Part shown: positions 8,800 to 18,324 of the stretch, in pieces | Position numbering within the stretch: position 1 is the stretch's first letter | Layout: the number at the start of each line of letters is the position of its first letter | The notes under the pieces: generated by a model | Told to the model about the DNA's origin: nothing | The model's input: only the letters and a program-made list of their open reading frames with translations | The model's database searches: none | Assembly (NCBI GenBank): GCA_007121455.1 | Contig: SKKN01000001.1 | Coordinates: forward strand, 62,001 to 126,000 | DNA from: Gemmatimonadota bacterium | GTDB lineage: Bacteria > Gemmatimonadota > Gemmatimonadetes > Longimicrobiales > Gaopeijiaceae | Direction of reading: 5' to 3' | Length of the DNA stretch: 64,000 nt | Translations under genes and position numbers: made by a program

Positions 8800-9081
8800 G
8801 TGGTCGTCGTCGTCATCAGTTGGGAGCTTTCCATCCCCGCGAGCGCTTCGCTCAAGGACAAGCGCTCCGTGATCCGGTCGCTCAAGGATCGGATACGCCA
8901 CAAGTACAACGTCTCCATTGCCGAAACCCGTCACCAGGATGTCTGGACGCGTGCCGAGTTGACCGTGGCTCTCGTAGCGACGGATCGCCGGTTCGCCGAT
9001 TCCGTTGCCGACTCCGTCGATCGATTCGTGGCGGAGCACGGCCGCTGCGTCGTCATGACGACGCGCCGAGATACTTACTAG
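8800..9081 (+). CDS. ylxP: DUF503 family protein (YlxP-like)
   Basis: A 93-residue protein with the DUF503 signature: a first strand, then SLKDKRSVIRSLKDRIRHKYNVSIAE, read here as two adjoining segments, and a later ADSVADSVDRF helix. Its place between infB and rbfA is conserved in many bacteria and suggests a role in ribosome biogenesis, which is not proven. The GTG start follows GGAGG with a 5-nt spacer. Confidence 0.85.
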   Translation: MVVVVISWELSIPASASLKDKRSVIRSLKDRIRHKYNVSIAETRHQDVWTRAELTVALVATDRRFADSVADSVDRFVAEHGRCVVMTTRRDTY

Positions 9082-9091
9082 GCACTTCCCG

Positions 9092-9511
9092 ATGTCCAGC
9101 AGACGCGTCGAACGCCTCAACGAACAACTGAAGCGGGAAATCGCGGAACTCCTCCGAAAGGAAATCCGCGATCCCCGCATCGGTCGGCCGACGGTCACCG
9201 GGGTCGAGGTGACGCCGGACCTGTACTCGGCTCGGGTCCACGTTCAGCTCGACCGAGAGGGTGAGGAGGCTCGAGTGGCAATGACGGGCCTCCGGGCCGC
9301 CTCCGCGTTCATCCGGAAGGAGCTCGCAGGAACTCTGCATGTCCGCCGCGTTCCCGAGCTTCGCTTCGAGGAAGATCGGACGTTGGAACAGGCGATGCGG
9401 ATCGAGGAGATCCTCAGGGAGGTGCTCCCCGACGACGGGTCCACTGACGATGAGTCTGGCGAGTTGGCGGGTGGGGAGGAGACTGACGAGCCGGGGCAGG
9501 AGACATCGTGA
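9092..9511 (+). CDS. rbfA: 30S ribosome-binding factor RbfA
   Basis: Late-stage 30S maturation factor with a KH-like fold. The 139-residue product shows the family pattern: an N-terminal helix ending in IAELLRKEIRDPRIG, the VTGVEVTPDL strand, and the PELRFEEDRTLEQAMRIEEIL segment. An acidic Gly/Glu/Asp tail follows. The stop codon overlaps the truB start. Confidence 0.93.
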   Translation: MSSRRVERLNEQLKREIAELLRKEIRDPRIGRPTVTGVEVTPDLYSARVHVQLDREGEEARVAMTGLRAASAFIRKELAGTLHVRRVPELRFEEDRTLEQAMRIEEILREVLPDDGSTDDESGELAGGEETDEPGQETS

Positions 9512-10395
9512 GTCGGTCCGGGGATCGGAGCGGCGTTCTCCCCGTCGACAAGCCGCCGGGTCCGACCTCCCACGATGTGGTGGCCCGGGCCCGAAGAGCG
9601 TTGGGTATTCGCAAGGTGGGGCACACGGGAACGCTGGATCCTTTCGCCTCGGGGCTCCTCCTCCTCTGCACGGGCTATGCGACCCGCATCGGCGAGTACC
9701 TGAAGGATCTACCGAAAGAGTACGAAGCCGAGGCCCGACTCGGAGTCGCGACCGAAACGGACGATCCTGAAGGGGCCGTGGTTCGGGAGGACCAGGGGTG
9801 GCGGTCCCTGGGCGTGCCGGCGATCGAAGAGGCGCTTCACGCCTTCCATGGCCCGATCGTGCAGCGGCCCCCCCGGTACTCCGCGAAGAAGGTCGCGGGT
9901 GAAGCGGCTCATCGGAGGGTGCGGCGGGGGGAGGTCGTGGAACTGCCCACCTCTGAGGTCGAGGTGTTGGCGGTCGAGCTTCTGGGTGTCGAGTTGCCCG
10001 CGGTCCGGTTTCGGATCCGCTGCTCGCCCGGAACGTACATTCGGGCGGTGGCGCGAGACCTCGGCGAGGCGCTCGGGGTGGGTGGGCATCTCACCCACCT
10101 GCGTCGCACCGCCGTGGGCTCCTTCCGGGTGGACGACGCCCTCCCCGCGGATCAGCTCGACGTTTCCGCCGAGGTGGACCGGGTGTGGATTTCGGCCCTG
10201 GAGGCGCTGGCGCACCTTCCCACGCTCGAAGTGGATGAAGATCAAGCCGTTCGTCTCGCGCACGGGCGCGAGATCATCTCCGAATCCTCCTTTGCAACGG
10301 ACCGCCCCATCGCTCTGGCTCGCGAAGGGCAGCTGGTGGCCGTGGGCCGGTCCGACGGCGGGATCGTGCGACCCGTAAAGGTCTTCTCCTCTTGA
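9508..10395 (+). CDS. truB: tRNA pseudouridine-55 synthase TruB
   Basis: Converts U55 in the T-loop of tRNAs to pseudouridine. The 295-residue product has the catalytic motif GHTGTLDPFASG with Asp44, the early DKPPGPTSHDVV motif and the RYSAKKVAGEAAHRRVRRGE segment. A C-terminal PUA-like part follows. The GTG start overlaps the rbfA stop by 4 nt and follows AGGAG with a 6-nt spacer. Confidence 0.95.
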   Translation: MSRSGDRSGVLPVDKPPGPTSHDVVARARRALGIRKVGHTGTLDPFASGLLLLCTGYATRIGEYLKDLPKEYEAEARLGVATETDDPEGAVVREDQGWRSLGVPAIEEALHAFHGPIVQRPPRYSAKKVAGEAAHRRVRRGEVVELPTSEVEVLAVELLGVELPAVRFRIRCSPGTYIRAVARDLGEALGVGGHLTHLRRTAVGSFRVDDALPADQLDVSAEVDRVWISALEALAHLPTLEVDEDQAVRLAHGREIISESSFATDRPIALAREGQLVAVGRSDGGIVRPVKVFSS

Positions 10396-11339
10396 CCGGT
10401 CGCGCCCCGGACCCGGGCTTCCTTCCGGGAATTCCCCGGGACGGGCGTGGTTCGGTCGTGACGGTGGGAACCTTCGACGGTGTGCACCGCGGACACTGGG
10501 CGGTGCTCGATGAGATCGCGAAACGCGCTCGCTCCACGGGCCGGCGGGCGGTTCTGGTGACCTTCCACCCCCACCCGCTACGGATCGTCAAGCCGGAGAT
10601 CGCGCCTCTTCTCCTCACCCTGCCTTCGGAGAAGAAGGAAATACTCGCGGAAAGCGGACTCGACTACGCGGTCTTCCTCTCGTTCACCCACGAGCTCGCC
10701 CAGTACTCCCCGCGGAGATTCGTCGAGGAGATCCTCGTTCGCCGGATCGGAGTGGACGAGTTGGTGATCGGGTATGACCACGGGTTCGGTCGCGGGCGTT
10801 CCGGCGACGTCGAAACGCTTCGGCAGATCGGACAGGACATCGGATTCGAGGTGGATGTCGTACCCCCGGTCACACTGGTGGATGAGGCGATTTCTTCGAG
10901 TCGGATCCGGAAGGCGATCGCGGAGGGGAGAATGGAGGAGGCGCGCGAGGCTCTCGGTCGCCCGTACTCCCTCCGCGGGGTTGTAGTTCGTGGCGAAGGG
11001 AGGGGGCGAACGCTCGGCTTTCCCACGGCGAACCTGAAGGTGGACGATGGGAATAAGCTCGTCCCCCCGCCGGGGATCTACGCGGTGTGGGGGGCAATGG
11101 GGGCGAAGCGGGTGCCGGGTGCCCTCCACATCGGTCCGCGGCCCACGTTCCAGGGCTCCCCTCCCGCGACGGAGCTTCACCTCATCGATTTCGAAGGGGA
11201 GCTCTACGGCGCCGAGATCCGGGTCGACTTTCTTCGGTACCTTCGGGAGGTCCTTCCCTTCGACTCCGCCGCGGCTCTCGTTCAGCAGATGGAGCGGGAT
11301 GTCGAGGAGGCACGGGCGGTCATCCAGTCCGAAGATTGA
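10392..11339 (+). CDS. ribF: Bifunctional riboflavin kinase / FAD synthetase
   Basis: Makes FMN and then FAD from riboflavin. The N-terminal adenylyltransferase domain (about 1-185) has the [12 protein letters not shown] nucleotide-binding motif and the [12 protein letters not shown] motif. The C-terminal flavokinase domain (about 186-310) has [13 protein letters not shown] and a [12 protein letters not shown] segment. The TTG start overlaps the truB stop by 4 nt. Its place between truB and rpsO is common. Confidence 0.95.
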   Translation: MTGRAPDPGFLPGIPRDGRGSVVTVGTFDGVHRGHWAVLDEIAKRARSTGRRAVLVTFHPHPLRIVKPEIAPLLLTLPSEKKEILAESGLDYAVFLSFTHELAQYSPRRFVEEILVRRIGVDELVIGYDHGFGRGRSGDVETLRQIGQDIGFEVDVVPPVTLVDEAISSSRIRKAIAEGRMEEAREALGRPYSLRGVVVRGEGRGRTLGFPTANLKVDDGNKLVPPPGIYAVWGAMGAKRVPGALHIGPRPTFQGSPPATELHLIDFEGELYGAEIRVDFLRYLREVLPFDSAAALVQQMERDVEEARAVIQSED

Positions 11340-11491
11340 GCCGGCTACGGTGGAGCCCGTACGCGGTTGCCCGCTTTAAGCTCTTCTTTTACTCTTCAAG
11401 GCTACAGCAAGCGGGCCGTCGGGCGATGGGATCGAATGTCCCGGCCCTGCTTCCCTTGCAGCGCAGACTCTCGTGGAGGCGAAACAGAGCG

Positions 11492-11752
11492 ATGAAGGCA
11501 GTGAAGGAAGAAATCATTCAGAAGTACCGACTTCATGACAACGATCGGGGCAGCGCCCCTGTGCAGGTCGCACTTCTGACACAGAGGATCAACGAGCTTC
11601 GCGAACACTTCGACGAACACAAGCATGACCATCACAGCCGGCGAGGCCTGCTCAAGATGGTCGGTCGGAGGCGGAGGCTCCTGGAATATCTGAAGCGCAC
11701 GGACCTCGAGCAGTATCGACAGCTCATCGAAGATCTGGGCCTTCGGAAGTAG
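11492..11752 (+). CDS. rpsO: 30S ribosomal protein S15
   Basis: Primary 16S rRNA-binding protein of the 30S platform. The 86-residue product contains the [20 protein letters not shown] helix and the [21 protein letters not shown] motif typical of S15. The start was set at ATG 11492 because the longer open frame upstream is unlike any S15. The 152-nt gap after ribF may hold a weak promoter (TTGCCC and TACTCT separated by 17 nt), which is not convincing on its own. It is followed by a terminator-like hairpin. Confidence 0.95.
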   Translation: MKAVKEEIIQKYRLHDNDRGSAPVQVALLTQRINELREHFDEHKHDHHSRRGLLKMVGRRRRLLEYLKRTDLEQYRQLIEDLGLRK

Positions 11753-11759
11753 CCGTAGG

Positions 11760-11790
11760 TGGCCACGGTGCCCCGCGCCGTGGCCATTTT
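11760..11790 (+). terminator. Hairpin terminator after rpsO
   Basis: TGGCCACGG (11760-11768) and CCGTGGCCA (11778-11786) form a perfect 9-bp stem with a 9-nt loop. TTTT follows and then CGTT. It lies 8 nt after the rpsO stop and 156 nt before pnp, so it probably tunes rpsO against pnp expression. In several bacteria the rpsO-pnp intercistronic region is also an RNase III processing target. Confidence 0.75.
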
Positions 11791-11946
11791 CGTTCGCCCC
11801 CACGACGGCGGCCGGGCCCTGGCCTGCCACATGCAGTGGCGGCTGGGAAGCCAGTCCTCCGAGCGCGGGCGACTCGTGTAGGCGTCCTCGACTCCATTTC
11901 CGGAGGGGGCGCTGAGAAACCCAGCGGAATGAATGGAAGGCAAATG

Positions 11947-14079
11947 ATGCAGAGACTTGAACGCGAGTTCGCAGGCAGGAAGCTGTCCCTGGAGATCGGT
12001 CGGATGGCCAAGCTGGCCCACGGCTCCTGTGTGGTACAGTTCGGAGAGACGGTCGTCCTCGTCGCAGTGACGACACAGGATCGCCCCACCCATCTCCCCT
12101 TCTTTCCCCTGACGATCGAATACCGGGAGAAGTCGTACGCTGCAGGTAAGATCCCCGGTGGTTTCTTTAAGCGGGAAGGACGGCCCGGCGAGAAGGAGAT
12201 CCTTTCCGCCCGGCAGATCGACCGCCCCCTCCGCCCGCTCTTTCCGGACGGGTTCATGCACGAGGTTCAGGTGGTCTGCAACATCCTCAGCGCAGATCAG
12301 GAGAACGACGCGGACGTCATTGCGCTTCTGGGTGCTTCTCTCGCGCTGAACATGTCGAAGGTGCCGTTTCGCACGCCCGTCGCGGCGGTGCGGCTCGGCC
12401 GGATCCAGGGGAACTGGATCCTGAACCCCACCTTCCAGCAGCTCGAGTACTCCGACGTGGACATCGTCGTCGCGGGATCGCACGATGCGGTCACCATGGT
12501 GGAAGGCGGCGCGGTCGAGGCGTCCGAGGAGGATATTCTCGAGGGGCTGGAGATCGCGCACGAGGGGATTCGGGAGCTCACCGCGATCCAGGAGGAGATC
12601 CTCGACGGCATCCGCCAGCCCGAGATGGAGTGGAGCCCGACCCTCCCGAGGGAGACGATCCAGAACAAGGTAGAGGATCTGGCCCGGAAGCGGGTGGCTG
12701 AGGCCATGGCGATTTCGGAGAAGTCGGAGCGGAGACAGGCGCTCGCCGCGATCCGGGAGGATGTCACCGACACCCTCCAGTCCGAGCTCGCCGAGGACGA
12801 GTTCGCCGAGTACGACGAAGCATTGGGCGACATCCTCAGGGGCATCGAAAAGGAGACGATGCGGGAGCGCATCCTCTCTGAGGGTGCGAGGGCGGATGGC
12901 CGGGACCTGGATACGGTGCGGGACATCTCCTGTGACATCGGGATCCTTCCGCGGACACACGGCTCCGCTCTCTTCACGCGGGGACAGACGCAGGCGCTCG
13001 CGGTCGCGACCCTCGGGACGTCCCGCGATGAACAGCGGATCGACTCCATCGACGCACACGAGGAGATCTCCAAGTCCTTCATGCTCCACTACAACTTCCC
13101 GCCCTTCTGTGTGGGCGAGGCGCGTCCGATGCGGGGGACTTCGAGGAGGGAGATCGGTCACGGGGTACTCGCGGAGCGCGCGATCCAGCCGCTCCTTCCC
13201 GACTACGACGACTTTCCGTACACGATCCGGATCGTCTCGGACGTCCTGGAGTCGAACGGCTCCTCGTCGATGGCGACCGTCTGCGGAAGCTCGCTCGCTC
13301 TGATGGCTGCGGGGGTCCCGATTCGCGCTGCGTGCGCAGGGGTTGCGATGGGGCTGATCAAAGAGGGGGACCGCACGGCGGTTCTCACCGATATCCTCGG
13401 GCTCGAAGACGCCCTCGGGGATATGGACTTCAAGGTTGCCGGCACGCGCAGCGGGATCACGTCGATCCAAATGGACATCAAGGTCGAGGGCCTCACCCGG
13501 GAGATTCTTCGGGAGGCGCTGGAGCGGGCTCACAAGGCACGGATCCACATCCTCGACATCATGGACCAGACGATCTCCGAGGCGCGCGAGGAGTTGTCGG
13601 AGCACGCTCCGCGGATCATGACGATCCAGGTGAATCCGGAGAAGCTCGGGGAGATCATCGGCCCGAAGGGGAAGACGATCCGGGCGATCCAGGAAGAAAC
13701 GGGCGCCCGCATCGAGGTCGACGACTCGGGTCTCGTCAAGATCGCCTCGGTATCCGGGGAAGGGGGAACCCGAGCCCGGGAGATGATCGAGGGGATCGTG
13801 AAGGAGCCCGAGGTTGGCCGCATCTACGAAGGTCCGGTGAAGAACACGACATCGTTCGGAGCCTTCATCGAGATCCTTCCCGGGACCGAAGGGCTCTGCC
13901 ATATCTCGGAGCTCGCGGAAGGACGTGTGGAGAAAACCGAAGACGTCCTGAACAAAGGCGATGTCACCCGGGTAAAGCTCCTCGCGATCGACGAAAAGGG
14001 GCGCCTGCGCCTCTCCCGGCGGGCGGCGCTTGCCGAGGAGGGGGAGAAGGTCGGAGCGGCCGAGGGGAGCAGCGAGTAG
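11947..14079 (+). CDS. pnp: Polyribonucleotide nucleotidyltransferase (PNPase)
   Basis: Phosphorolytic 3'-to-5' exoribonuclease. The 710-residue product has two RNase PH domains separated by an all-helical linker (about residues 235-310). The second contains the FPPFCVGEARPMRGTSRREIGHG region. A KH domain (IIGPKGKTIRAIQEETGA) and an S1 domain (GPVKNTTSFGAFIEILPG) follow. In-frame ATG codons occur at 11929, 11944 and 11947. The last has GGAAGG 6 nt upstream and gives the standard N-terminus and length. It ends the rimP operon. Confidence 0.95.
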   Translation: MQRLEREFAGRKLSLEIGRMAKLAHGSCVVQFGETVVLVAVTTQDRPTHLPFFPLTIEYREKSYAAGKIPGGFFKREGRPGEKEILSARQIDRPLRPLFPDGFMHEVQVVCNILSADQENDADVIALLGASLALNMSKVPFRTPVAAVRLGRIQGNWILNPTFQQLEYSDVDIVVAGSHDAVTMVEGGAVEASEEDILEGLEIAHEGIRELTAIQEEILDGIRQPEMEWSPTLPRETIQNKVEDLARKRVAEAMAISEKSERRQALAAIREDVTDTLQSELAEDEFAEYDEALGDILRGIEKETMRERILSEGARADGRDLDTVRDISCDIGILPRTHGSALFTRGQTQALAVATLGTSRDEQRIDSIDAHEEISKSFMLHYNFPPFCVGEARPMRGTSRREIGHGVLAERAIQPLLPDYDDFPYTIRIVSDVLESNGSSSMATVCGSSLALMAAGVPIRAACAGVAMGLIKEGDRTAVLTDILGLEDALGDMDFKVAGTRSGITSIQMDIKVEGLTREILREALERAHKARIHILDIMDQTISEAREELSEHAPRIMTIQVNPEKLGEIIGPKGKTIRAIQEETGARIEVDDSGLVKIASVSGEGGTRAREMIEGIVKEPEVGRIYEGPVKNTTSFGAFIEILPGTEGLCHISELAEGRVEKTEDVLNKGDVTRVKLLAIDEKGRLRLSRRAALAEEGEKVGAAEGSSE

Positions 14080-14205
14080 ACGATGTCCCGAGGCATCGTC
14101 CCGGGGCGGGGACGGGGGGGCTTCCCTCCGTTCCCGCCCTCTCGCATTCGGGCAGCAGGGCGGCTCACGCACACCTTCCCGACCGGGGTCGATGACGGGA
14201 GCCAG

Positions 14206-15471
14206 ATGCGCGAGACGGTTCTCCCCAATGGGGTGAGAGTGCTCACGGAGCGGATTCCGGGAGTCCGCTCCGTCGCTGCCGGCGTTTGGGTCCAGCAGGG
14301 AGCGGCGCACGAGACGCCCGAGCTTCAGGGAGCCAGCCATCTGCTGGAGCACCTGGTCTTCAAGGGAACGGAGAATCGGTCCCCGCGGGAGATTGCGATC
14401 GCTCTGGAAGGGCTCGGCGGATCGCTCGATGCCTACACGAGTAGAGAGCACACCAGCTATCAGGCGCGCGTCCTCGACGAGCACTTCCCCCAGGCGCTCG
14501 AGGTCCTCGCGGACATCATCCTGAACCCGAGCCTCCGGGCGTCCGACCTGGAGCTGGAGCGAGAGGTCGTCCTGGAGGAGATCTCCACGGTGGAGGACAC
14601 CCCGGACGATCTCGTCTTCGAGCTCCATGGGGAAGCGCTCTGGCGGGGGCATCCCTACGGTCGGTCGATTCTCGGAACGCGCGAGAGCGTCGGGCAGATG
14701 GAGGTGGAGAGCCTGCGCCGAATCCACCAGGAGCGATACCTTGCCGGTAGCCTGGTCGTTGCGGTGGCCGGCCGCCTCGAGCACGATGAAGTCGTGGAGC
14801 GCGTTCATGCACTCTTCGGGCATCTGCCGGAGGGGGGCCATCTGGCCGTGGCGAATGTGGGCGCCTTCTCCCCTCCGAAGGAGGAGAGGGTCTCCCGGCC
14901 CGCCGCACAGAGTCACATCGTTTTCGGCACGGTTCTGCCTCCCCGAACCGACCCCCGGCGATTTCCTCTGATCCTCCTCTCGTCGGCTTTCGGGGGAGGC
15001 ATGAGCTCCCGGCTCTTCCAGAGGGTCAGGGAGGAGCTCGCCCTCGCATACACGGTATTTTCGTTCCAGTCCTTCTACAGCCAGGCCGGTGCCTCGGGTG
15101 TGTACGTGGGCACGCGGCCGGGGTGGGCCGACCGAGCCGTCTCCACGATCGAGGCGGAGTTCGAACGACTGGCCCGGGAAGGGCTCGACGAGGACGAGTT
15201 GGAGAGCGTGAAGAATCAGGTGAAGGGACAGGTGATGCTGTCCCTCGAATCGACGAGCTCCCGCCTCTTCCGCCTGGCCGGCTTCGCTCTCTATGGCCAG
15301 GAGTATCTCACCCTGGACGACCTGCTGGCGCGGATCGACCGCATCTCGATCGAGGAGGCTGCGGCCGTGGCCCGGGAATTCTACGCGCCGGAGAAGCAGT
15401 TCGTGCTCCGACTCGGCCCGCCCGAAGGCTCCGATCCGGACGACGCCTCTTCGGACGAGGAGGACGCTTGA
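14206..15471 (+). CDS. M16 family zinc peptidase (processing-peptidase/PqqL-like)
   Basis: A 421-residue protein with the inverted zinc motif H-x2-E-H (His45, Glu48, His49 in HLLEHLVFKG) and the downstream Glu-rich EREVVLEEI segment that supplies the third ligand. The C-terminal inactive M16 half contains the usual SSRLFQRVREELALAY motif. The frame is open from 14083, but the extra residues are Gly/Pro/Arg-rich and unlike the family. ATG 14206 follows GGGAGC and gives the typical MRETVLPNG beginning. No signal peptide is present, so it is probably cytoplasmic. M16 genes often follow pnp, as here. Confidence 0.9.
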   Translation: MRETVLPNGVRVLTERIPGVRSVAAGVWVQQGAAHETPELQGASHLLEHLVFKGTENRSPREIAIALEGLGGSLDAYTSREHTSYQARVLDEHFPQALEVLADIILNPSLRASDLELEREVVLEEISTVEDTPDDLVFELHGEALWRGHPYGRSILGTRESVGQMEVESLRRIHQERYLAGSLVVAVAGRLEHDEVVERVHALFGHLPEGGHLAVANVGAFSPPKEERVSRPAAQSHIVFGTVLPPRTDPRRFPLILLSSAFGGGMSSRLFQRVREELALAYTVFSFQSFYSQAGASGVYVGTRPGWADRAVSTIEAEFERLAREGLDEDELESVKNQVKGQVMLSLESTSSRLFRLAGFALYGQEYLTLDDLLARIDRISIEEAAAVAREFYAPEKQFVLRLGPPEGSDPDDASSDEEDA

Positions 15472-15473
15472 CC

Positions 15474-16586
15474 ATGAGGATCGGCGTCCCGGCGGAGATC
15501 AAGGCGAACGAGTATCGGGTGGCCCTCGTTCCGGCGGGGGCGGAGGCGCTCGTCCAGGCGGGGCACACGGTATGGATCGAACGGGGGGCCGGCGTGGGAA
15601 GCGGCTTTTCGGACGACCTGTACGAGCAGGCCGGCGCGGTCGTCGTGGGTTCCGCAGAGGAGGTATGGGCGTACGCGGAGATGATCGTCAAGGTCAAGGA
15701 GCCGATCGAGGCGGAGTGGCCGCTCATCCGCGAGAAGCAGCTTCTCTTCACCTACTTCCACCTGGCCGCATCCGAAACGCTCACACGGGCGTTGATGGGG
15801 ACGAGCTGCATCGCGATCGCATACGAGACCGTGCAGCTCGAGAACGGGGAGCTTCCTCTCCTCACGCCGATGAGCGAGGTCGCAGGAAGGCTCGCCGTGC
15901 TGGAGGGGGCCAAGTACCTGGAACGGTTCTATGGGGGGCGCGGCGTGCTGCTCGGCGGTGTTCCAGGGGTCTTGCCCGCGAAGGTCGTGATTCTCGGGGG
16001 TGGGGTGGTCGGCACGAACGCGGCGAAGATGGCTGCCGGGTTCGGAGCGCAGGTGACGATTCTCGACGTCTCACTTCCGCGACTCCGCCATCTCTCGGAC
16101 ATCATGCCGGCGAACATTCAGCTCCTCTTCTCGAACCGCTACAACATTCGAGAGCAGCTCGAAGGAGTGGACCTCCTGATCGGGGGCGTGCTCCTGCCGG
16201 GAAAGAAAGCTCCCGGGCTCGTGAGGCGGGAGGACCTCGGGCGGATGCAGCCGGGATCCGTGATCGTGGATGTGGCGGTCGATCAAGGCGGCTGTGTGGA
16301 AACGATCCGTCCGACGACGCACCGCGATCCCATCTACGAGGTGGATGGGGTCATCCACTACGGGGTGGCGAACATGCCTGGGGCCGTTGCCCGGACAAGC
16401 ACTCTGGCACTGACGAATGCCACCCTGCCCTACGCTCTGCGTCTCGCGAACCGGGGTTGGCAGGCGGCGTGCCGTGCCGACCCGGCGCTCAGACGAGGGG
16501 TGAACCTCGTGGATGGAAGCGTCACCCATCCCGGGGTCGCCGAAGCCTTCGATCTCGGGTGCTCCCCCGTGGACGGGTTCCTGTGA
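15474..16586 (+). CDS. ald: Alanine dehydrogenase
   Basis: NAD-dependent interconversion of L-alanine with pyruvate and ammonia. The 370-residue product keeps the catalytic Lys75 (VKVKEP) and His96 (TYFHLAAS), numbered exactly as in characterised enzymes. It also has the Rossmann glycine motif [12 protein letters not shown] and the VAVDQGGC segment carrying the catalytic Asp. The ATG is 2 nt past the M16 stop. It could supply or recycle alanine for wall synthesis, which is inference only. Confidence 0.95.
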   Translation: MRIGVPAEIKANEYRVALVPAGAEALVQAGHTVWIERGAGVGSGFSDDLYEQAGAVVVGSAEEVWAYAEMIVKVKEPIEAEWPLIREKQLLFTYFHLAASETLTRALMGTSCIAIAYETVQLENGELPLLTPMSEVAGRLAVLEGAKYLERFYGGRGVLLGGVPGVLPAKVVILGGGVVGTNAAKMAAGFGAQVTILDVSLPRLRHLSDIMPANIQLLFSNRYNIREQLEGVDLLIGGVLLPGKKAPGLVRREDLGRMQPGSVIVDVAVDQGGCVETIRPTTHRDPIYEVDGVIHYGVANMPGAVARTSTLALTNATLPYALRLANRGWQAACRADPALRRGVNLVDGSVTHPGVAEAFDLGCSPVDGFL

Positions 16587-17044
16587 GCCCGTCCGAGGGG
16601 CCACTGGCGGTCCGGGTCCTTCGAACCGAGGCGAATCCGGATCTACCGCTCCCGGAACGCGCCAGCCGCCAGGCGGCCGGCTACGACGTGCGGAGCGCAG
16701 ATGCCGACTTCCACCTCGCACCCGGGGAGATTCGCGCGGTGGGGACCGGCCTCGTCCTCGAGCTTCCGCCGGGCGTCGAATGCCAGGTGCGACCTCGTTC
16801 GGGCCTCGCAGCCCGGTACGGGATCACCGTTCCCAACGCCCCTGGAACCATCGATCCGGACTATCGGGGCGAGCTCCGGGTGCTGCTCCAGAACACGGGA
16901 GCGGATCCAGTGCTCCTGCGCCGCGGCGACCGGGTGGCCCAACTGGTCTTCGCCCGGTTCGAGACTCCGCTCCTCACTGAAGCGACCACCCTCTCCACGA
17001 GCGCACGCGGCGAGGGTGGTTTCGGGAGCACCGGAACGGGTTGA
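16583..17044 (+). CDS. dut: dUTP diphosphatase (dUTPase)
   Basis: Hydrolyses dUTP to dUMP, keeping uracil out of DNA. The 153-residue homotrimer-type enzyme shows the ordered motifs AGYDVRSA, VRPRSGLA, GTIDPDYRGEL, RGDRVAQLVF and the C-terminal GEGGFGSTG. The GTG start overlaps the ald stop by 4 nt. The fit to the family is complete. Confidence 0.95.
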   Translation: MSPSEGPLAVRVLRTEANPDLPLPERASRQAAGYDVRSADADFHLAPGEIRAVGTGLVLELPPGVECQVRPRSGLAARYGITVPNAPGTIDPDYRGELRVLLQNTGADPVLLRRGDRVAQLVFARFETPLLTEATTLSTSARGEGGFGSTGTG

Positions 17045-17088
17045 GGCCGATCGTTCTCGCCTGCCTCCACGGACGGTTTCCCACCGGG

Positions 17089-17117
17089 TTGCACTCGTCC
17101 GGGTGGCATCGTATCAT
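17089..17117 (+). promoter_or_regulatory. Candidate promoter of the mreB operon
   Basis: TTGCAC (17089-17094) and TATCAT (17112-17117) are 17 nt apart. The -10 matches consensus at five of six positions, but the -35 matches only at the TTG. It lies in the 156-nt gap between dut and mreB. The same gap carries the perfect palindrome CCCTTTAAAGGG at 17174-17185, just ahead of the mreB start. Confidence 0.45.
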
Positions 17118-17200
17118 CCGTCACGCTGGTCGCCGGAAGGCGCGAATTCAAGCGGTTTCAGGTCTCCTTCTCCCCCTTTAAAGGGTCATGGGTTGACGCG

Positions 17201-18244
17201 TTGGCCTCGTTCTCGAAGTGGTTCAATTCCGGTACATTCGTCCCTGTGAACGACATCGCCGTAGATTTGGGAACTGCGAACACCCTCGTCTACGTGAAAG
17301 GCGAAGGCATCGTTCTGAACGAACCCTCGGTCGTGGCGGTGGAGAAGGGTTCGCGGCGCATTCTGGGAATCGGCCTCGAAGCCAAGCGCATGCTCGGGCG
17401 CACGCCTGAGAACATCGAAGCGGTGAGGCCCCTCAAGGATGGGGTGATCGCGGACGTGGACGTGACGGAGATGATGCTCCGCCACTTCCTCAAACAGGTC
17501 ACGGCGAAGAGGATCTTCCGGATCAAGCCGAGGGTGGTCGTGGGCGTCCCGTCCGGGATCACGGAGCTCGAGCGGAGAGCGGTGCGCTCGTCGGCGATTG
17601 CGGCAGGTGCAAAGGCCGTATACATGGTCGCGGAGCCGGTGGCTGCGGCCATTGGCGTGGGGCTTCCGATCGAGACGCCCACCGGCAACATGGTCATCGA
17701 CATCGGCGGAGGAACGACGGAGATCGCGGTCATCGCGTTGTCGGGGATTGTCTCGAACACCTCGATCCGCGTGGGAGGGGACGAGCTGGATTCGGCCATC
17801 GTGACCTTCCTCCGCAAGAACTACAATCTTCTGATCGGGGAGCCCACTGCCGAGGCGGTGAAGATCCAGATCGGCTCCGCGTTCGACTTCGGGGAAGAGC
17901 GGAGCATGGATGTGAAGGGCCGGGACCTGGTGAGCGGAATTCCGAAGACCGTGACGGTCCACTCCCAGGAAGTGCGAGAGTGCATCCAGGAGCCGATCCA
18001 GTCCATCGTCGAGGCGGTCCGGCGCTCCCTCGAGATCACACCACCCGAACTCTCCTCGGACATCGTGGACCGGGGGATCACGATGACCGGTGGAGGAGCG
18101 ATGATCCGGGGGCTCGACCGGCTGCTGCAGCACGAAACGAACCTCCCGATTCACGTCGACGAGGAGCCGCTGACCTGCGTGGTCCGCGGCGCCGGCCGGA
18201 TCCTCGATGACCTCCAAAAGTACCGAAGCGTGCTGGCGACTTGA
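17201..18244 (+). CDS. mreB: Rod shape-determining protein MreB
   Basis: Actin-like ATPase that forms membrane-bound filaments guiding lateral wall synthesis. The 347-residue product has the phosphate-1 motif DLGTANTLVYVKG, the phosphate-2 motif MVIDIGGGTTEIAVI and the adenosine motif TGGGAMIRGLDRLL. The TTG start at 17201 keeps a short amphipathic-looking N-terminus. A GTG at 17246 is a possible shorter start. It heads the mreBCD-mrdA-rodA cluster, implying a rod-shaped cell or rod ancestry. Confidence 0.95.
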   Translation: MASFSKWFNSGTFVPVNDIAVDLGTANTLVYVKGEGIVLNEPSVVAVEKGSRRILGIGLEAKRMLGRTPENIEAVRPLKDGVIADVDVTEMMLRHFLKQVTAKRIFRIKPRVVVGVPSGITELERRAVRSSAIAAGAKAVYMVAEPVAAAIGVGLPIETPTGNMVIDIGGGTTEIAVIALSGIVSNTSIRVGGDELDSAIVTFLRKNYNLLIGEPTAEAVKIQIGSAFDFGEERSMDVKGRDLVSGIPKTVTVHSQEVRECIQEPIQSIVEAVRRSLEITPPELSSDIVDRGITMTGGGAMIRGLDRLLQHETNLPIHVDEEPLTCVVRGAGRILDDLQKYRSVLAT

Positions 18245-18279
18245 AGCTTCGTCGTCGGCAGGAGGACCGTCGGACCTTC

Positions 18280-18291
18280 AAAAAAAAAAAA
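18280..18291 (+). repeat. A12 homopolymer between mreB and mreC
   Basis: Twelve consecutive A residues stand out in a genome of very high GC content. They lie 36 nt after the mreB stop codon and 33 nt before the mreC start. They are flanked by CCTTC (18275-18279) and GAAGG (18297-18301), and a second CCTTC follows at 18307-18311. Confidence 0.9.
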
Positions 18292-18324
18292 CGGTAGAAG
18301 GACGCTCCTTCAAACCTCTGGATT

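Noticed and set aside
6087-8918. 943-codon minus-strand frame opposite infB
   Set aside because: It is the complement of the infB frame and shows mirrored low-complexity composition only.
11632-14916. Very long open frame on the minus strand opposite pnp and the M16 gene
   Set aside because: High GC makes stop codons rare in the antisense frame. The predicted protein is Arg/His/Asp/Leu-rich without any family motif, and the plus strand carries well-supported genes.
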